Shown here one piece after another: positions 1 through 8,816 of a stretch of DNA of 64,000 bases (positions are counted from its first letter, which is position 1; every line of letters begins with the position of its first letter). Where the stretch lies: assembly GCA_965213855.1 (NCBI GenBank), contig CBDCAA010000007.1:1116001-1180000 (forward strand), read 5' to 3'. The stretch is from JBBROS01 sp965213855 (GTDB lineage: Bacteria > Pseudomonadota > Alphaproteobacteria > Acetobacterales > Acetobacteraceae). The notes under the pieces are model-generated. The model was given only the letters and a program-made list of their open reading frames with translations. It had not been told where the DNA came from and ran no database searches. Both the position numbers and the translations under genes were made by a program.

Positions 1-1
1 C

Positions 2-229
2 TCCGTGAGCGAGGAACGGGCGGCCGAAGACATCCTCCATGGCAGGCTGTGTTTCACCATGCCTGACGCCCTCCTGTTGGCGAGGGCGACGCTTAGCACC
101 GAGGCTGAAGACTCCACGCCCAACGTGGTGGTCGACCGCGAGCTGATCACGGGTCAGAACCCGAGTTCGGACCATCTAATCGCAGCCAAGCTGGTCGAGG
201 CACTCGGCCAAGTGACCCTGGCCGCGTAG
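2..229 (+). CDS. DJ-1/PfpI family protein, C-terminal part (cut by window edge)
   Basis: The frame is open from the window edge and stops at 227-229. The end matches the C-terminus of class I glutamine-amidotransferase-like DJ-1/PfpI proteins (Hsp31/YDR533C branch): a segment ending in VVVDRELITGQNP followed by a short helix of Leu and Ala, the usual last strand and helix of the fold. The nucleophile-elbow Cys lies upstream, outside the window, so activity (chaperone, glyoxalase or amidase-like) cannot be judged. No true start is visible; a GTG at 5 is only a possible internal codon. Confidence 0.6.
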   Translation, partial: SVSEERAAEDILHGRLCFTMPDALLLARATLSTEAEDSTPNVVVDRELITGQNPSSDHLIAAKLVEALGQVTLAA

Positions 230-694
230 GCACGCACATGGCTGGCGGGGCGCCAAGCTTGTGCTCCGCCGTGCTCTGTCCCGAGGCTAGACTTCTTTGC
301 CAGAGTCATCGTTATTCGGGTCGTGTTAGGTCGACGAACGCTTACCAAGACGATGTCTGCTTTCCCATACATCTTCTCTGGAGCAGACAGTCCGCTCCCG
401 TGAAGGGTTTCGGACGCCGCTTGGCGTTCGAAAGTCTCCGAGGAACGACCCCGCGGGCCGGCAGCGGTCAGTATGGGGTTTAGGACTTCGGCCGGGCTGC
501 GAGCATTGGCCGTTGGCGGGCAATTGGCCGTGGGGAGCGGGAAGAAGCCCGTGCGGTCAAGCCTTCCTCATTGAATGTCGATGCGAAGTCCTCACCGGAT
601 TTGGCGTTTTCGGCGCTTTGTCCGGGGTAGCGGCCGCAGTCCATCATCGACCGCAACGGGGCTGCGATTTCGGGGCCGTCGGTGCCGTGCCGGA
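230..694. other. No gene seen; flank of IS91-type element
   Basis: About 465 bases between the DJ-1/PfpI tail and the IS91 transposase stop. Short frames on both strands show no recognisable domain. The outer end (ter-type) of the IS91 element must lie here but is not marked by any repeat I can see. Confidence 0.4.
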
Positions 695-1918
695 TCACGG
701 CCATATCCTCCGGACTGACCGCGGTGGTGCAGGCGGCGCACGTGGCTGGCTGCATCGCTCGAAAGTCTCGAGGATGAGCATGCGGCCGCCGCAGCAGGGG
801 CAAGGCGGCCGGTGATCCGACGGCTCCGGCGCCTCATCCGGTTCAGGAGCCGGCAGCGGTGCGGCGAGGAGTTGGCGCACATGGGCGAGCTTGTCGCGAC
901 GGCAGCCGCTGGCGAGCAGGCCGTAATGGCGGATGCGATGGAACCCGCGCGGCAGGACGTGCAGCAGGAACCTGCGGATGAACTCGTCGGTCGTCAGCGT
1001 CATGACCTGGTAGCGCTCGGCGCCGCTGCGGCGATAGTCCTTGTATCGGAACGTCACCCCGCGCTCGTCGAGCGCCAGCAGCCGGCGGTTGGAGATGGCG
1101 ACCCGGTGGGTGTAGCGCGACAGGTAGGCCAGCACCGCCGCTGGCCCGGCAAACGGCGGCTTGGCGTAGACGATCCAGGGCTCCCTTCGGGTCGGCGCCA
1201 CGTGGCGCAGGAACGTCCTGCGCTCGCACAGGGCGGCCCGGTTGCCATGGAACTGGAGCTGGCCCGCGTCGAACAGCTCCATCAGCCGGGTGAGGAACAA
1301 CCGGCGGAACAGCTTGCCGAGCACGCGCACCGGCAGCAGGAACGCCGCGCGGGACGACACCCAGCGCTGGCCGTCGAGCGAGATGCCGCCGCCGGGCACG
1401 ATCATGTGGATGTGCGGGTGGTGGGTCAGCGCCGAGCCCCAGCTGTGCAGCACGGCGGTGATGCCGATGCGGGCGCCGAGATGTCGCGGGTCGACGGCGA
1501 TGGTGAGCATGGTCTGCGACGCCGCGCGGAACAGCAGGTCGTAGACCACGGCCTTGTTCTGGGCGGCGATGACGGCGATCTCGGCGGGCAGGCTGAATAC
1601 GACGTGGAAGTAGCCGACCGGCAGCAGGTCGGCCTCGCGTGCCGCCAGCCAGTCGCGCGCGGCGGCGGCCTGGCACTTGGGACAATGCCAGTTGCGGCAG
1701 CTGTTATAGGCGATGCGGCGGTGGCCGCAGTCCTGGCAGCCCTCGACATGGCCACCGAGGGCGGCGGTGCGGCAGGTCTCGATCGCCGCCATGACCTTGA
1801 GCTGGCCGAGACTGAGGTGGCCGGCATGGGCGGCCCGAAAGGCGGGACCGTGTCGGCGGAGTTGTCGGCGACCTCGAGCGCGGGTCGCGTCACGGTCAGC
1901 CGCCGGGACTGGCTCCAA
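695..1918 (-). CDS. tnpA: IS91 family transposase
   Basis: HUH-type rolling-circle transposase of about 407 residues. The N-terminal third has the zinc-binding cysteine cluster (CQDC, then CRNWHCPKC). The HUH motif is seen as HHPHIHMIVPGG, and the catalytic-tyrosine region as LSRYTHRVAISN. A second Cys pair (CPCCGG) lies near the C-terminus. It starts inside the upstream recombinase gene (1896-1918 overlap), suggesting coupled translation. The first ~17 residues do not match the family, while another frame of the same DNA reads RPALEVAD, so a one-base indel near 1862 may have replaced the normal N-terminus. Confidence 0.9.
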   Translation of the reverse strand: MEPVPAADRDATRARGRRQLRRHGPAFRAAHAGHLSLGQLKVMAAIETCRTAALGGHVEGCQDCGHRRIAYNSCRNWHCPKCQAAAARDWLAAREADLLPVGYFHVVFSLPAEIAVIAAQNKAVVYDLLFRAASQTMLTIAVDPRHLGARIGITAVLHSWGSALTHHPHIHMIVPGGGISLDGQRWVSSRAAFLLPVRVLGKLFRRLFLTRLMELFDAGQLQFHGNRAALCERRTFLRHVAPTRREPWIVYAKPPFAGPAAVLAYLSRYTHRVAISNRRLLALDERGVTFRYKDYRRSGAERYQVMTLTTDEFIRRFLLHVLPRGFHRIRHYGLLASGCRRDKLAHVRQLLAAPLPAPEPDEAPEPSDHRPPCPCCGGRMLILETFERCSQPRAPPAPPRSVRRIWP

Positions 1919-2816
1919 CGCTGTGACTGGGCTCGATGCGCGCCATGATCTTGTCGAGCGGCCTGGTCACGGTGCGCACCGTCTTGGTCGCCACCCGGGT
2001 GTAGAGCGCGGTGTTGTCGAGCTTGGCGTGGCCGAGCAGGACCTGGATGACGCGGATGTCGGTGCCGTCCTCCAGCAGGTGGGTGGCGAAGCTGTGCCGT
2101 AGCGTGTGCGGGCTGACGTTCTTGGTCAGCCCTGCTGCTTTGGCGGCGGCGTCCACGACCCGGCTGAGCTGGCGGGTGGTGATGGGCTTGTCCGGGTCCT
2201 GGCCCGGGAACAGCCAACCGCCGGGCCGCATGACGCCCTGCTGTCGTCCCACCTGCCACCAAGCCCTGAGCAGCCCCAGCAGATCGGCCGAGAGCAGGGC
2301 ATGGCGACCGCGTCCACCTTTGCCGCGCTCGACGACGATGAGCATCCGCTTGCTGTCGATGTCGCCGACCTTGAGCGACGCGACCTCGGCCACGCGCAGC
2401 ACGGCACCGTAGGCGACAGAGAGGGCGGCACGATGCTTGAGGCAGGTCGTCGCCGCCAGCAGGCGCGCCACCTCGTCGGAGCTGAGCACGACCGGGAGCT
2501 TGCGGGGGTAGCGCAGGCGGATCAGCTTGCGGGCGAGGTCCGGCCGGTCGATGGTGTGGTTGAAGAAGAAGCGCAATGCGGCCACGGTGCTGTTCATCGC
2601 TGGCGGGTTCATGCCGCGCTCGGACTGCTGGATCTGGAAGCGGCGGATGTCCTCGGCGGTGGCTGTGCTCGGCGAGCGTTCTAGGAAGGCGGCGAAGCCC
2701 GCGACGGTGCGGAGATAGTCGTTGCGGGTCTTGTCGGTGAACCCGCGCACGGTCATGTCCGCGATGAAACGCTCACGCAGGCTGCCGCTGGCCGCTGCAG
2801 GGGGGAGATGGGTCAT
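1896..2816 (-). CDS. Tyrosine recombinase/integrase of IS91-type element
   Basis: XerC/XerD-like site-specific recombinase, 306 residues. An N-terminal SAM-like core-binding domain (about residues 15-95) precedes the catalytic domain. Visible signature residues are Arg in YGAVLRVAEVASL, Lys in RGKGGRGR, the HTLRHSFATHLL box, and LLGHAKLDNTALYTR with the nucleophilic Tyr. All five are present, so it should be active. It is the first gene of the element, and its end overlaps the transposase start. A degraded relative of its 5' half lies at 13830-14219. Confidence 0.9.
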   Translation of the reverse strand: MTHLPPAAASGSLRERFIADMTVRGFTDKTRNDYLRTVAGFAAFLERSPSTATAEDIRRFQIQQSERGMNPPAMNSTVAALRFFFNHTIDRPDLARKLIRLRYPRKLPVVLSSDEVARLLAATTCLKHRAALSVAYGAVLRVAEVASLKVGDIDSKRMLIVVERGKGGRGRHALLSADLLGLLRAWWQVGRQQGVMRPGGWLFPGQDPDKPITTRQLSRVVDAAAKAAGLTKNVSPHTLRHSFATHLLEDGTDIRVIQVLLGHAKLDNTALYTRVATKTVRTVTRPLDKIMARIEPSHSVGASPGG

Positions 2817-2924
2817 GGAGAGCTCCTCTGGATGGGGGAACTCTCAGCGTCGGGCCGGGCCTGGGCCCGCTCAATTCATGCGTGTCTGTCGGCGTGGCGC
2901 ACCGCTGGTGCCGATCGCACCAAT

Positions 2925-2938
2925 CCCGCGATAGCGGG
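2925..2938 (-). repeat. Conserved hairpin at IS91 element end
   Basis: CCCGC-GATA-GCGGG, 14 bases inside the element boundary. The relic copy has the same hairpin with loop AATA (about 14191-14204). Conservation in two copies supports a role as the origin-type end recognised by the HUH transposase. Confidence 0.5.
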
Positions 2939-3167
2939 TTCGTTCATCGGCCAAAACCGGATGGGAACAACGGTCCGGGCGGCTCGCAAGCGCTCGACCT
3001 CTGTCCGATGCGGGGCCAGGAAGAAGGAATCTTCTCGCAGGGCCCGTTATAGCTGGGCTTTAACTTAACCGGTCCACTGGGGCAGGCCACCTGCTCCGTT
3101 CGCTCGCTCAAGGCATCCATCATTGCAGCTGTGACGCTGCTCCGGGCTTGTATAAACTGATCCGGCA

Positions 3168-6014
3168 ATGACACCGGACCGACAAAGCCTGGAGGCGACA
3201 GAAGTCGAGCTACGGTTCGGCCCCTTCCGCCTCTTGCAGGCGCAACAGGCGCTCTACAAGGGAGGTGAGCGGGTGCGGCTCGGAAGCCGGGCTTTCGAAT
3301 TGCTCGTGGCATTTTGCAAAAACCCAGGCGATTTACTCACCAAGGAGCACCTGCTTGCCCGTGTGTGGCCCGGCCTCCATGTGGACGAGACGGCGGTGCG
3401 GGTCCACGTCTCGGCCCTGCGCAAGGCGCTCGGCCCCGAACCGCAGAGCGGGCCCTACATCGTCAACGTGGTCGGACGCGGCTACCGCTTCAGCAGCCCG
3501 GTCACGGCCATTAAAGCGTCGGTTCCGCCGGCTGCTGCCCAGATGCCCCGCCGCCACGCTCCATACCGGCTTGCCAGCGTCGTCGGGCGTGACGAAGCGA
3601 TCAGCTCGATTGCCAGCCAACTGCCCGATCACCGGCTGGTCACGGTCGTCGGTGCGGGAGGCATCGGCAAGACCACGGTCGCCCTCGTCCTGGCGGACCG
3701 GCTGGCGGCGGACTACCCGGAGCGCGCGCACTTCGTCGACCTCTCGCCCTGGTCCGATGGCGGCCTGGTCCCGGCGGCCGTCGCCTGCAGCCTCGGCCTG
3801 TCCAACCTTTCCGAGGACCCGTCATCGGGCGTGGTGGCCTGCTTGCGGGAGAAACGGCTGCTGCTGGTGCTGGATTGCTGCGAAAGGGTCGTCGACGGAA
3901 TAGCCGTCCTGGTCGAGCGCATCCTGGCCGAGGCGCCGGGCGTGCAGATCCTGGCGACCAGCCGCGAACCGCTGCGCGCCCAGGGCGAACGGGTGATACG
4001 GCTGCCGCCTCTGGTCACGCCCGCGGTTTCGGCTGGAATCACGGCGGAACAGGCCGCCGCTTTCCCGGCTATACAGCTTTTCCTGGAGCGGGCATCGGCA
4101 AGCCATGCCGATTTCGAGCTGACCGATGTCAACGCCCCGCTCGTCGCTGCGCTGTGCATGCGGCTGGACGGGATCGCCCTGGCCATCGAGCTCGTTGCCG
4201 GGCATGTCAATGCCTTCGACCTGCCCACGCTGGCCGCGATGATGGATGACCGGCTGAGCCTGTTCGGGCCGAGCCGCCGCACAGCGTTGCCCCGGCACAA
4301 AACGCTGCGTGCGGTGCTGGACTGGAGCTTCGAGACGATTGGCGAAGGCGAGCGGCGGCTGCTGCGCCGAATTTCCGTCTTTGTCGGCGGTGCCGGCCTG
4401 AGCGCCATCCAGGACGTCGTGGCCGACGGCGGGTTCTCTCGGTCCGCAACCGCCGAGACCTTGGGGATGCTGGTTGACAAGTCCCTGGTTTCGGCCGACC
4501 TGTCCGGACCCGCCGCGCGCTACCGGCTGCTGGACACGACTAGGGCGTATGCCGTGGAAAAACTTCGCGAAAGCGGCGAGACGGACGAGTTGGCGCGGCG
4601 CCACGCATTGTACTACCAGGCCAGCTTCGCCGAGGCGCGGGAGACATGGACGGCGGCGACGGCCGCCGCCTGGCTCGCCGCATGTTCCCGCGATCTCGGC
4701 AACGTCAGGGGCGCGCTGGACTGGGCGTTCTCTCCGGACGGCGACCTGCTCCTGGGCGCCAGGCTCGCGGCGGAGACCTTGCCTGTCATGTTCGAGATCT
4801 CGCTGGTCGAGGAGGTCCGACGCCGAGCTGCCACGGCGCTGGCCGCGTTGGAGTCCTGCGCTGAGCCCGACGCCATACTGGAGATGCGGCTGAACACGAC
4901 GCTTGGCGCGGCCCTGATGTACACGCCGGGTCCGCTGCCGCAAACCATACTGGCCTGGGAGCAAGTGCTGGCAATTGCGACCGAGCGCGGGATCAAGGCC
5001 AGCCAGGCACGCTCGCTTTGGGGACTGTGGACCGCCTACGCCTACACCGGCCGGCCTCGCGAGGCGCTTGGCTTCGCCCGGCGCTACGCCCAGGTCAAGA
5101 TCAACGATGACGATGCGTTCACGCACCTGCCTGGCGAGCGCATCATCGGCGTGTCCCTACACCTGATGGGCGAACACGCCGCCGCCCGGCGCCATATCGA
5201 CGATATGCTGGCGAACTACACCCACCGGGTGTTCGAGTTCTATACGCCTGGCTATCAGCTCGACCAGGGCGCCATGGCCCGGGTGACCCTGGTTCGGCTG
5301 CTGTGGATTACTGGCTTCCAGGACGAAGCCCTGACGCGGCTGGCGCAAGTCCTGGCTGACGTGCGGCGTGCCGACCATGCCATCTCCATCTGCTATGCCG
5401 CCATCGAGGCAGCCGTGCCCATCCTGCTCCTGGCCGGGAACCTTGGCGGTGCAGAGCGGGAATTGGACGTCTTGCAGCACATCGCCGACCGCAACGGCTT
5501 TGCGATCTGGAAGGCCGGCGCGCGGGCGCTGCGCCTGACCGTGGCAGCCGCGCGGGGTGTCGTCATACCATCCCGCGATGTGCGCGAGGCGCTGGCGGCG
5601 CTTCGCGCGACAGGGTACACGGCACCAGTTGCTTGGCTGTCCGGCGCCATCGCGGAGGCGGGCGGCCCCGGTGACGGGCTGCCGGCACGCATCGCCCTTG
5701 TGGACGAGGCCATGGCCGCCTGCGAGCAATCCGGCGAGTTGTGGTGCTTGCCGGAGCTGCTGCGGGTGCGGGCGAAGCTCACGCTGCTGGACAGTCCGGC
5801 CGCCACGGACAGCGCCCGGACATGGCTTGCCCATGCGCGCGGCCTTGCGGAGGCGCAGGGCGCTCGGGCGTGGGAGATGCGCATTGCGGACACCGAGGCC
5901 GCCCTGTTTGGGAAAACCAAGGCCGCCGCCTCTGGGGGCGTGCCCCGGTTGTCGCCAGGCCGCGCAGACGGAGCCAAGGCGCCCGTGATGGCGGCCGTCC
6001 AACGGAGAAGGTAG
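3168..6014 (+). CDS. Winged-helix transcriptional regulator with STAND ATPase and TPR-like repeats
   Basis: 948 residues. Residues 13-112 are an OmpR/PhoB-type Trans_reg_C winged helix (VWPG and the closing GRGYRF). Residues 135-400 are an NB-ARC-like STAND ATPase: Walker A GAGGIGKT at 162-169, Walker B LLLVLDCCE at 231-239, and a sensor-like TSREPL. The remaining ~500 residues are helical and TPR-like, the usual sensor arm. Such proteins are cytosolic, ligand-gated activators. It stands upstream of an ABC binding protein (8-bp gap) and beside the divergent ene-reductase operons, whose control region carries 10-bp-spaced direct repeats suited to an OmpR-type winged helix. That regulatory link is inference. 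No good ribosome site is visible before 3168. Confidence 0.85.
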   Translation: MTPDRQSLEATEVELRFGPFRLLQAQQALYKGGERVRLGSRAFELLVAFCKNPGDLLTKEHLLARVWPGLHVDETAVRVHVSALRKALGPEPQSGPYIVNVVGRGYRFSSPVTAIKASVPPAAAQMPRRHAPYRLASVVGRDEAISSIASQLPDHRLVTVVGAGGIGKTTVALVLADRLAADYPERAHFVDLSPWSDGGLVPAAVACSLGLSNLSEDPSSGVVACLREKRLLLVLDCCERVVDGIAVLVERILAEAPGVQILATSREPLRAQGERVIRLPPLVTPAVSAGITAEQAAAFPAIQLFLERASASHADFELTDVNAPLVAALCMRLDGIALAIELVAGHVNAFDLPTLAAMMDDRLSLFGPSRRTALPRHKTLRAVLDWSFETIGEGERRLLRRISVFVGGAGLSAIQDVVADGGFSRSATAETLGMLVDKSLVSADLSGPAARYRLLDTTRAYAVEKLRESGETDELARRHALYYQASFAEARETWTAATAAAWLAACSRDLGNVRGALDWAFSPDGDLLLGARLAAETLPVMFEISLVEEVRRRAATALAALESCAEPDAILEMRLNTTLGAALMYTPGPLPQTILAWEQVLAIATERGIKASQARSLWGLWTAYAYTGRPREALGFARRYAQVKINDDDAFTHLPGERIIGVSLHLMGEHAAARRHIDDMLANYTHRVFEFYTPGYQLDQGAMARVTLVRLLWITGFQDEALTRLAQVLADVRRADHAISICYAAIEAAVPILLLAGNLGGAERELDVLQHIADRNGFAIWKAGARALRLTVAAARGVVIPSRDVREALAALRATGYTAPVAWLSGAIAEAGGPGDGLPARIALVDEAMAACEQSGELWCLPELLRVRAKLTLLDSPAATDSARTWLAHARGLAEAQGARAWEMRIADTEAALFGKTKAAASGGVPRLSPGRADGAKAPVMAAVQRRR

Positions 6015-6022
6015 GCCTCCTC

Positions 6023-7633
6023 ATGGTCCTGCGGCGCCGCACCGCCCTACTGGGCTCCGCCGCCGCCGGGCTGGCAGGCCCGTCAGCCAGTCGAGCCCGC
6101 GCCCAAGTTGCCGGTGGGTCCGTCCTGCGCTTCGTTCCCGCCTTCGACCTGCGGGGCATGGACCCCATCGTCGACACCGGGCTGGCCACCCTGCAACATG
6201 GCTACCTGGTCTACGACACGCTGTTCGCCATGGACCGGTCCTTCACGCCGCGCCCGCAGATGGTCGATGCCTACGATGCCAGCGCCGACGGCCTGACCCA
6301 CTCGTTCCGTCTACGGCCCGGCCTGCGCTTCCATGACGGCACAGCGGTCGAGGCGGAGGACTGCACCGCCTCCATCCGCCGCTGGGGCGCGCGGGACGTG
6401 GTCGGCAAGCTGGTGCTCGCGCGCACGGTTGACCTGGTGGCAATCGACGCGACCACGTTCCGGCTACGCCTCACCGAGCCATTTCCGCTGCTCCTGCACG
6501 CCCTGGCGAAGATCTCGTCCAGCCCGTGCTTCATCATGCGCCGCCGCGATGCCGCCACCGATCCTTCCGTGGCGGTAACGGGCGCCATCGGCTCGGGGCC
6601 GTTCCGCTTCCTGCCCGACAGCTTCGTGCCCGGTGCGCGGGTGGCTTACGCAGCCAATACGGATTACCTGCCGCGGCCCGAGGTGGCGGACGGCTACGCC
6701 GGCAGCAAGCGTGCTGGGGTCGCTCGGGTCGAGTGGCACGTCATCCCGGACCCGGCAACACAGGTGAACGCTCTTCAGGCGGGCGAGGTGGATATCGTCT
6801 CGTCTCCCGGGCTGGACCACCTGCCGCAGCTGCGGGCCGACCCGGCGGTGACGGTGCGGGTGTTCGACCATCTCGGCTGGACCGCCTACATCCGGCCCAA
6901 CCAGTTGTTCCCGCCGTTCAGCGACGTCCGGGCGCGGCAGGCGCTCACGCATCTCGCCGCGCAGTCCGACTACATGCAGGCCGCCGCGGGCGCGCCTGAC
7001 AACTGGGGCGAGTGCCATGCCTTCCTGTCCTGCGCGGAGCCCTCGGCAGAGGGCGGCGAGCTGCTCGTCAAGCCGGATATGACGCTGGCGCGAGAGCTGC
7101 TGGCCTCCTCCGGCTATCGCGGGGAGCCCATCGTGGTGCTCGATCCCGTCGACAGTCCCCTGCTGTCCAACCTTGCTGCAGTCACCATAAGCCAGCTGCG
7201 CGCGATCGGCGCGACGGTGCGGCCCTATGCCGCCGAGACGGCGACCGTGTTCGCCAAACGGGCCAACACCCAGCCGCCGGACCGAGGGGGATGGCACTTG
7301 TTCCACACCATCTCGCTCGGCCTGGAGCTCGAGAGCCCGCTGACCAGCTTCCCGCTGGCAAGCCCCTGCCGGTCGGAGGCGTCTGGTCCACCCCCCGGCT
7401 GGTACGGGTGGCCATGCGATGCCGAGATAGAGACGCTCCGGCAGGACTGGACCAGGGCACCGGGCAAGGCGGAGCGCGGGGTGATCGACACGCTGCTGGA
7501 GCGGGCGGCTGCCCGCTCCCTTCCGTTCATCCCCGTCGGACGCGTTTACACCCCGGTGGCCTACCGAAATGCAGTGCGCGGCCTGCCCGAGATGCCTGTG
7601 CCGGTCCTCTGGAACGCTACGACAGGGAGATAG
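6023..7633 (+). CDS. ABC transporter substrate-binding protein, family 5 (peptide/nickel type)
   Basis: 536 residues from ATG 6023, eight bases after the regulator stop, so probably co-transcribed. The N-terminus (LRRRTALLGSAAAGLAG) looks like a twin-arginine signal; the mature protein has the DppA/OppA-like extracytoplasmic fold (LRPGLRFHDGT, and the ASIRRW helix). The frame is open further upstream inside the regulator gene, but those codons belong to the other gene. No permease or ATPase gene is nearby, so it is an orphan: it may use a transporter encoded elsewhere or deliver a ligand signal. Its ligand cannot be read from the sequence. Confidence 0.85.
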   Translation: MVLRRRTALLGSAAAGLAGPSASRARAQVAGGSVLRFVPAFDLRGMDPIVDTGLATLQHGYLVYDTLFAMDRSFTPRPQMVDAYDASADGLTHSFRLRPGLRFHDGTAVEAEDCTASIRRWGARDVVGKLVLARTVDLVAIDATTFRLRLTEPFPLLLHALAKISSSPCFIMRRRDAATDPSVAVTGAIGSGPFRFLPDSFVPGARVAYAANTDYLPRPEVADGYAGSKRAGVARVEWHVIPDPATQVNALQAGEVDIVSSPGLDHLPQLRADPAVTVRVFDHLGWTAYIRPNQLFPPFSDVRARQALTHLAAQSDYMQAAAGAPDNWGECHAFLSCAEPSAEGGELLVKPDMTLARELLASSGYRGEPIVVLDPVDSPLLSNLAAVTISQLRAIGATVRPYAAETATVFAKRANTQPPDRGGWHLFHTISLGLELESPLTSFPLASPCRSEASGPPPGWYGWPCDAEIETLRQDWTRAPGKAERGVIDTLLERAAARSLPFIPVGRVYTPVAYRNAVRGLPEMPVPVLWNATTGR

Positions 7634-7654
7634 CAGTTCGCCGGTCCAACGGTC

Positions 7655-8035
7655 TCAGGCTGGAAGCATGGAGATGGCATCGACCCGCTCGGGGTAAAAG
7701 GCGAGGTGGCCCTCGATGGCGGACACTGCCTCGAACGGCGACGCGTAGCTCCAAACGGCGTTCAGCCCGCGCTCGCCAGCCGCGGCGATGGTGAAATAGC
7801 TGCAATCGCCTTTGTAGGGGCAGTAGGTCGCGTGGTCGGTCGGTTGCAGCAGGGACATGTCCGCATCCTCGCGGGGAATGTACTGGATTGCGGGATAGGC
7901 GGCCTCCCGCAGCGTCAGCGCGTTTCGGCTGTCGGCGACGACGTGCCCGGCGACGGTCACGACGACGCGGCCGGGGGTCGGCTCGATCGTGATCGGGTGA
8001 TCGGGTCCGGGGATCTTGATGGTCTTCTCGGTCAT
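7655..8035 (-). CDS. DUF427 domain protein
   Basis: 126 residues from ATG at 8035. It has the DUF427 hallmarks: DSRNAL near residue 38, a YIPREDAD-like strand and the YCPYKGDCSYF segment. DUF427 proteins are small cytosolic beta-rich proteins of unknown biochemical role. It is the last gene of the minus-strand operon beginning at 10701, 23 bases after the broken SDR gene. The frame extends upstream to 8578 but those codons overlap the SDR in another frame. It ends convergently with the ABC binding protein (21-bp gap). Confidence 0.8.
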   Translation of the reverse strand: MTEKTIKIPGPDHPITIEPTPGRVVVTVAGHVVADSRNALTLREAAYPAIQYIPREDADMSLLQPTDHATYCPYKGDCSYFTIAAAGERGLNAVWSYASPFEAVSAIEGHLAFYPERVDAISMLPA

Positions 8036-8058
8036 GCTGGCATCCTCGTGTCCATTGA

Positions 8059-8816
8059 TTAAAGCCTTGAGCCGCCATCGACCCGCAGCGTGTCGCCGGT
8101 AATCCATCGTGCTGCGTCCGAAGCCAGGAACGCGACCGCGCCGCCGATATCCCCCGGCTGGGCGATGCGTTTCAGCGCTTGGATGCCGAGAGCCGCAGCC
8201 TGGCCCGCCTCCGTTTTGGTAAAGCTTGACATTTCGGTGTCGACCACGCCGGGCGCGACGGCGTTCACGCGGATGCCACGGCCGCCCAGGGCGAAGGCGA
8301 AATGCTTCACGAGGGTGCCGACGGCGCCCTTCGTGGCCGCGTAGGCGGAGATGGTGCCCATGGCGGTTCGGGCGGCGAGCGAGGACAGCAGGACGATGCT
8401 GGCGCCGTCGCCCAGCGCCGGGAGGAGCTGCTGCACCAAAAAGAACGGCGCACGGACGTTCACCGCGAACAGCCGATCGAAGTCGGCGACGGTGTGGTCC
8501 TCCCAGCATTGGCCACCAGGATGTCCAGGCGGTCTCCGCACATTTGCCGAACCCGTTCTGCCAGTCGGTTTGGCCCATCTGCCGCCGCGAGGTCCGCCGC
8601 CACGGTCTCGGCCTGGCCGCCGCTGGAGCGGATTTCTCCTGCCACAGCCTCTGCGTCGGCGGCGCCGGTCCCGTAATGGACGAACACCCTCGCCCCTTGG
8701 TCGGCCAGCGCCAAGGCGATCGCCCGGCCGATCCCGCGGGTTGCGCCCGTGACGAGCGCGGTCTTGCCTGAAAGTGCCGGTATGCTGCTCTCCCTGTCGG
8801 GTGCCATGGGAGTCAC
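8059..8816 (-). pseudogene. Short-chain dehydrogenase/reductase, frameshifted
   Basis: The first frame (8816-8460) gives the Rossmann start TGATRGIG and LDILVANAG. The second frame (to 8059) resumes at EDHTVADFDRLF and continues with the catalytic YAATKGA and the C-terminal DGGSRL. The usual loop between NAG and the EDHT helix is shortened by several residues and the frame changes at about 8495-8510, so a small deletion broke the gene. The two frames together make a full-length NAD(P)-dependent SDR of about 250 residues. Its start overlaps the preceding ene-reductase stop by four bases. As read it cannot give a working enzyme. Confidence 0.8.

Larger units (their letters stand above)
695..2952 (-). 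mobile_element. IS91-type element with transposase and tyrosine recombinase
   Basis: Two overlapping minus-strand genes, an XerD-like recombinase followed by an IS91/HUH transposase, form the module common in this IS91 subgroup. The right boundary at about 2952 is set by comparison with the degraded copy at 13830-14219: identity runs up to GTTCATCGGCC and stops in both. Fourteen bases inside that boundary both copies carry CCCGC-N4-GCGGG (2925-2938 here), a small hairpin as expected at an origin-type IS91 end. The left end lies below 695 and is not defined. IS91 elements move by rolling circle and leave no target duplication, so none is expected. Confidence 0.8.

Noticed and set aside
812..1948. 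Long plus-strand open frame (378 codons) over the IS91 transposase
   Set aside because: Antisense shadow of a GC-rich gene with clear HUH motifs on the other strand; no domain.
3822..5126. Minus-strand open frame of 434 codons
   Set aside because: Antisense to the STAND regulator, no recognisable motif.
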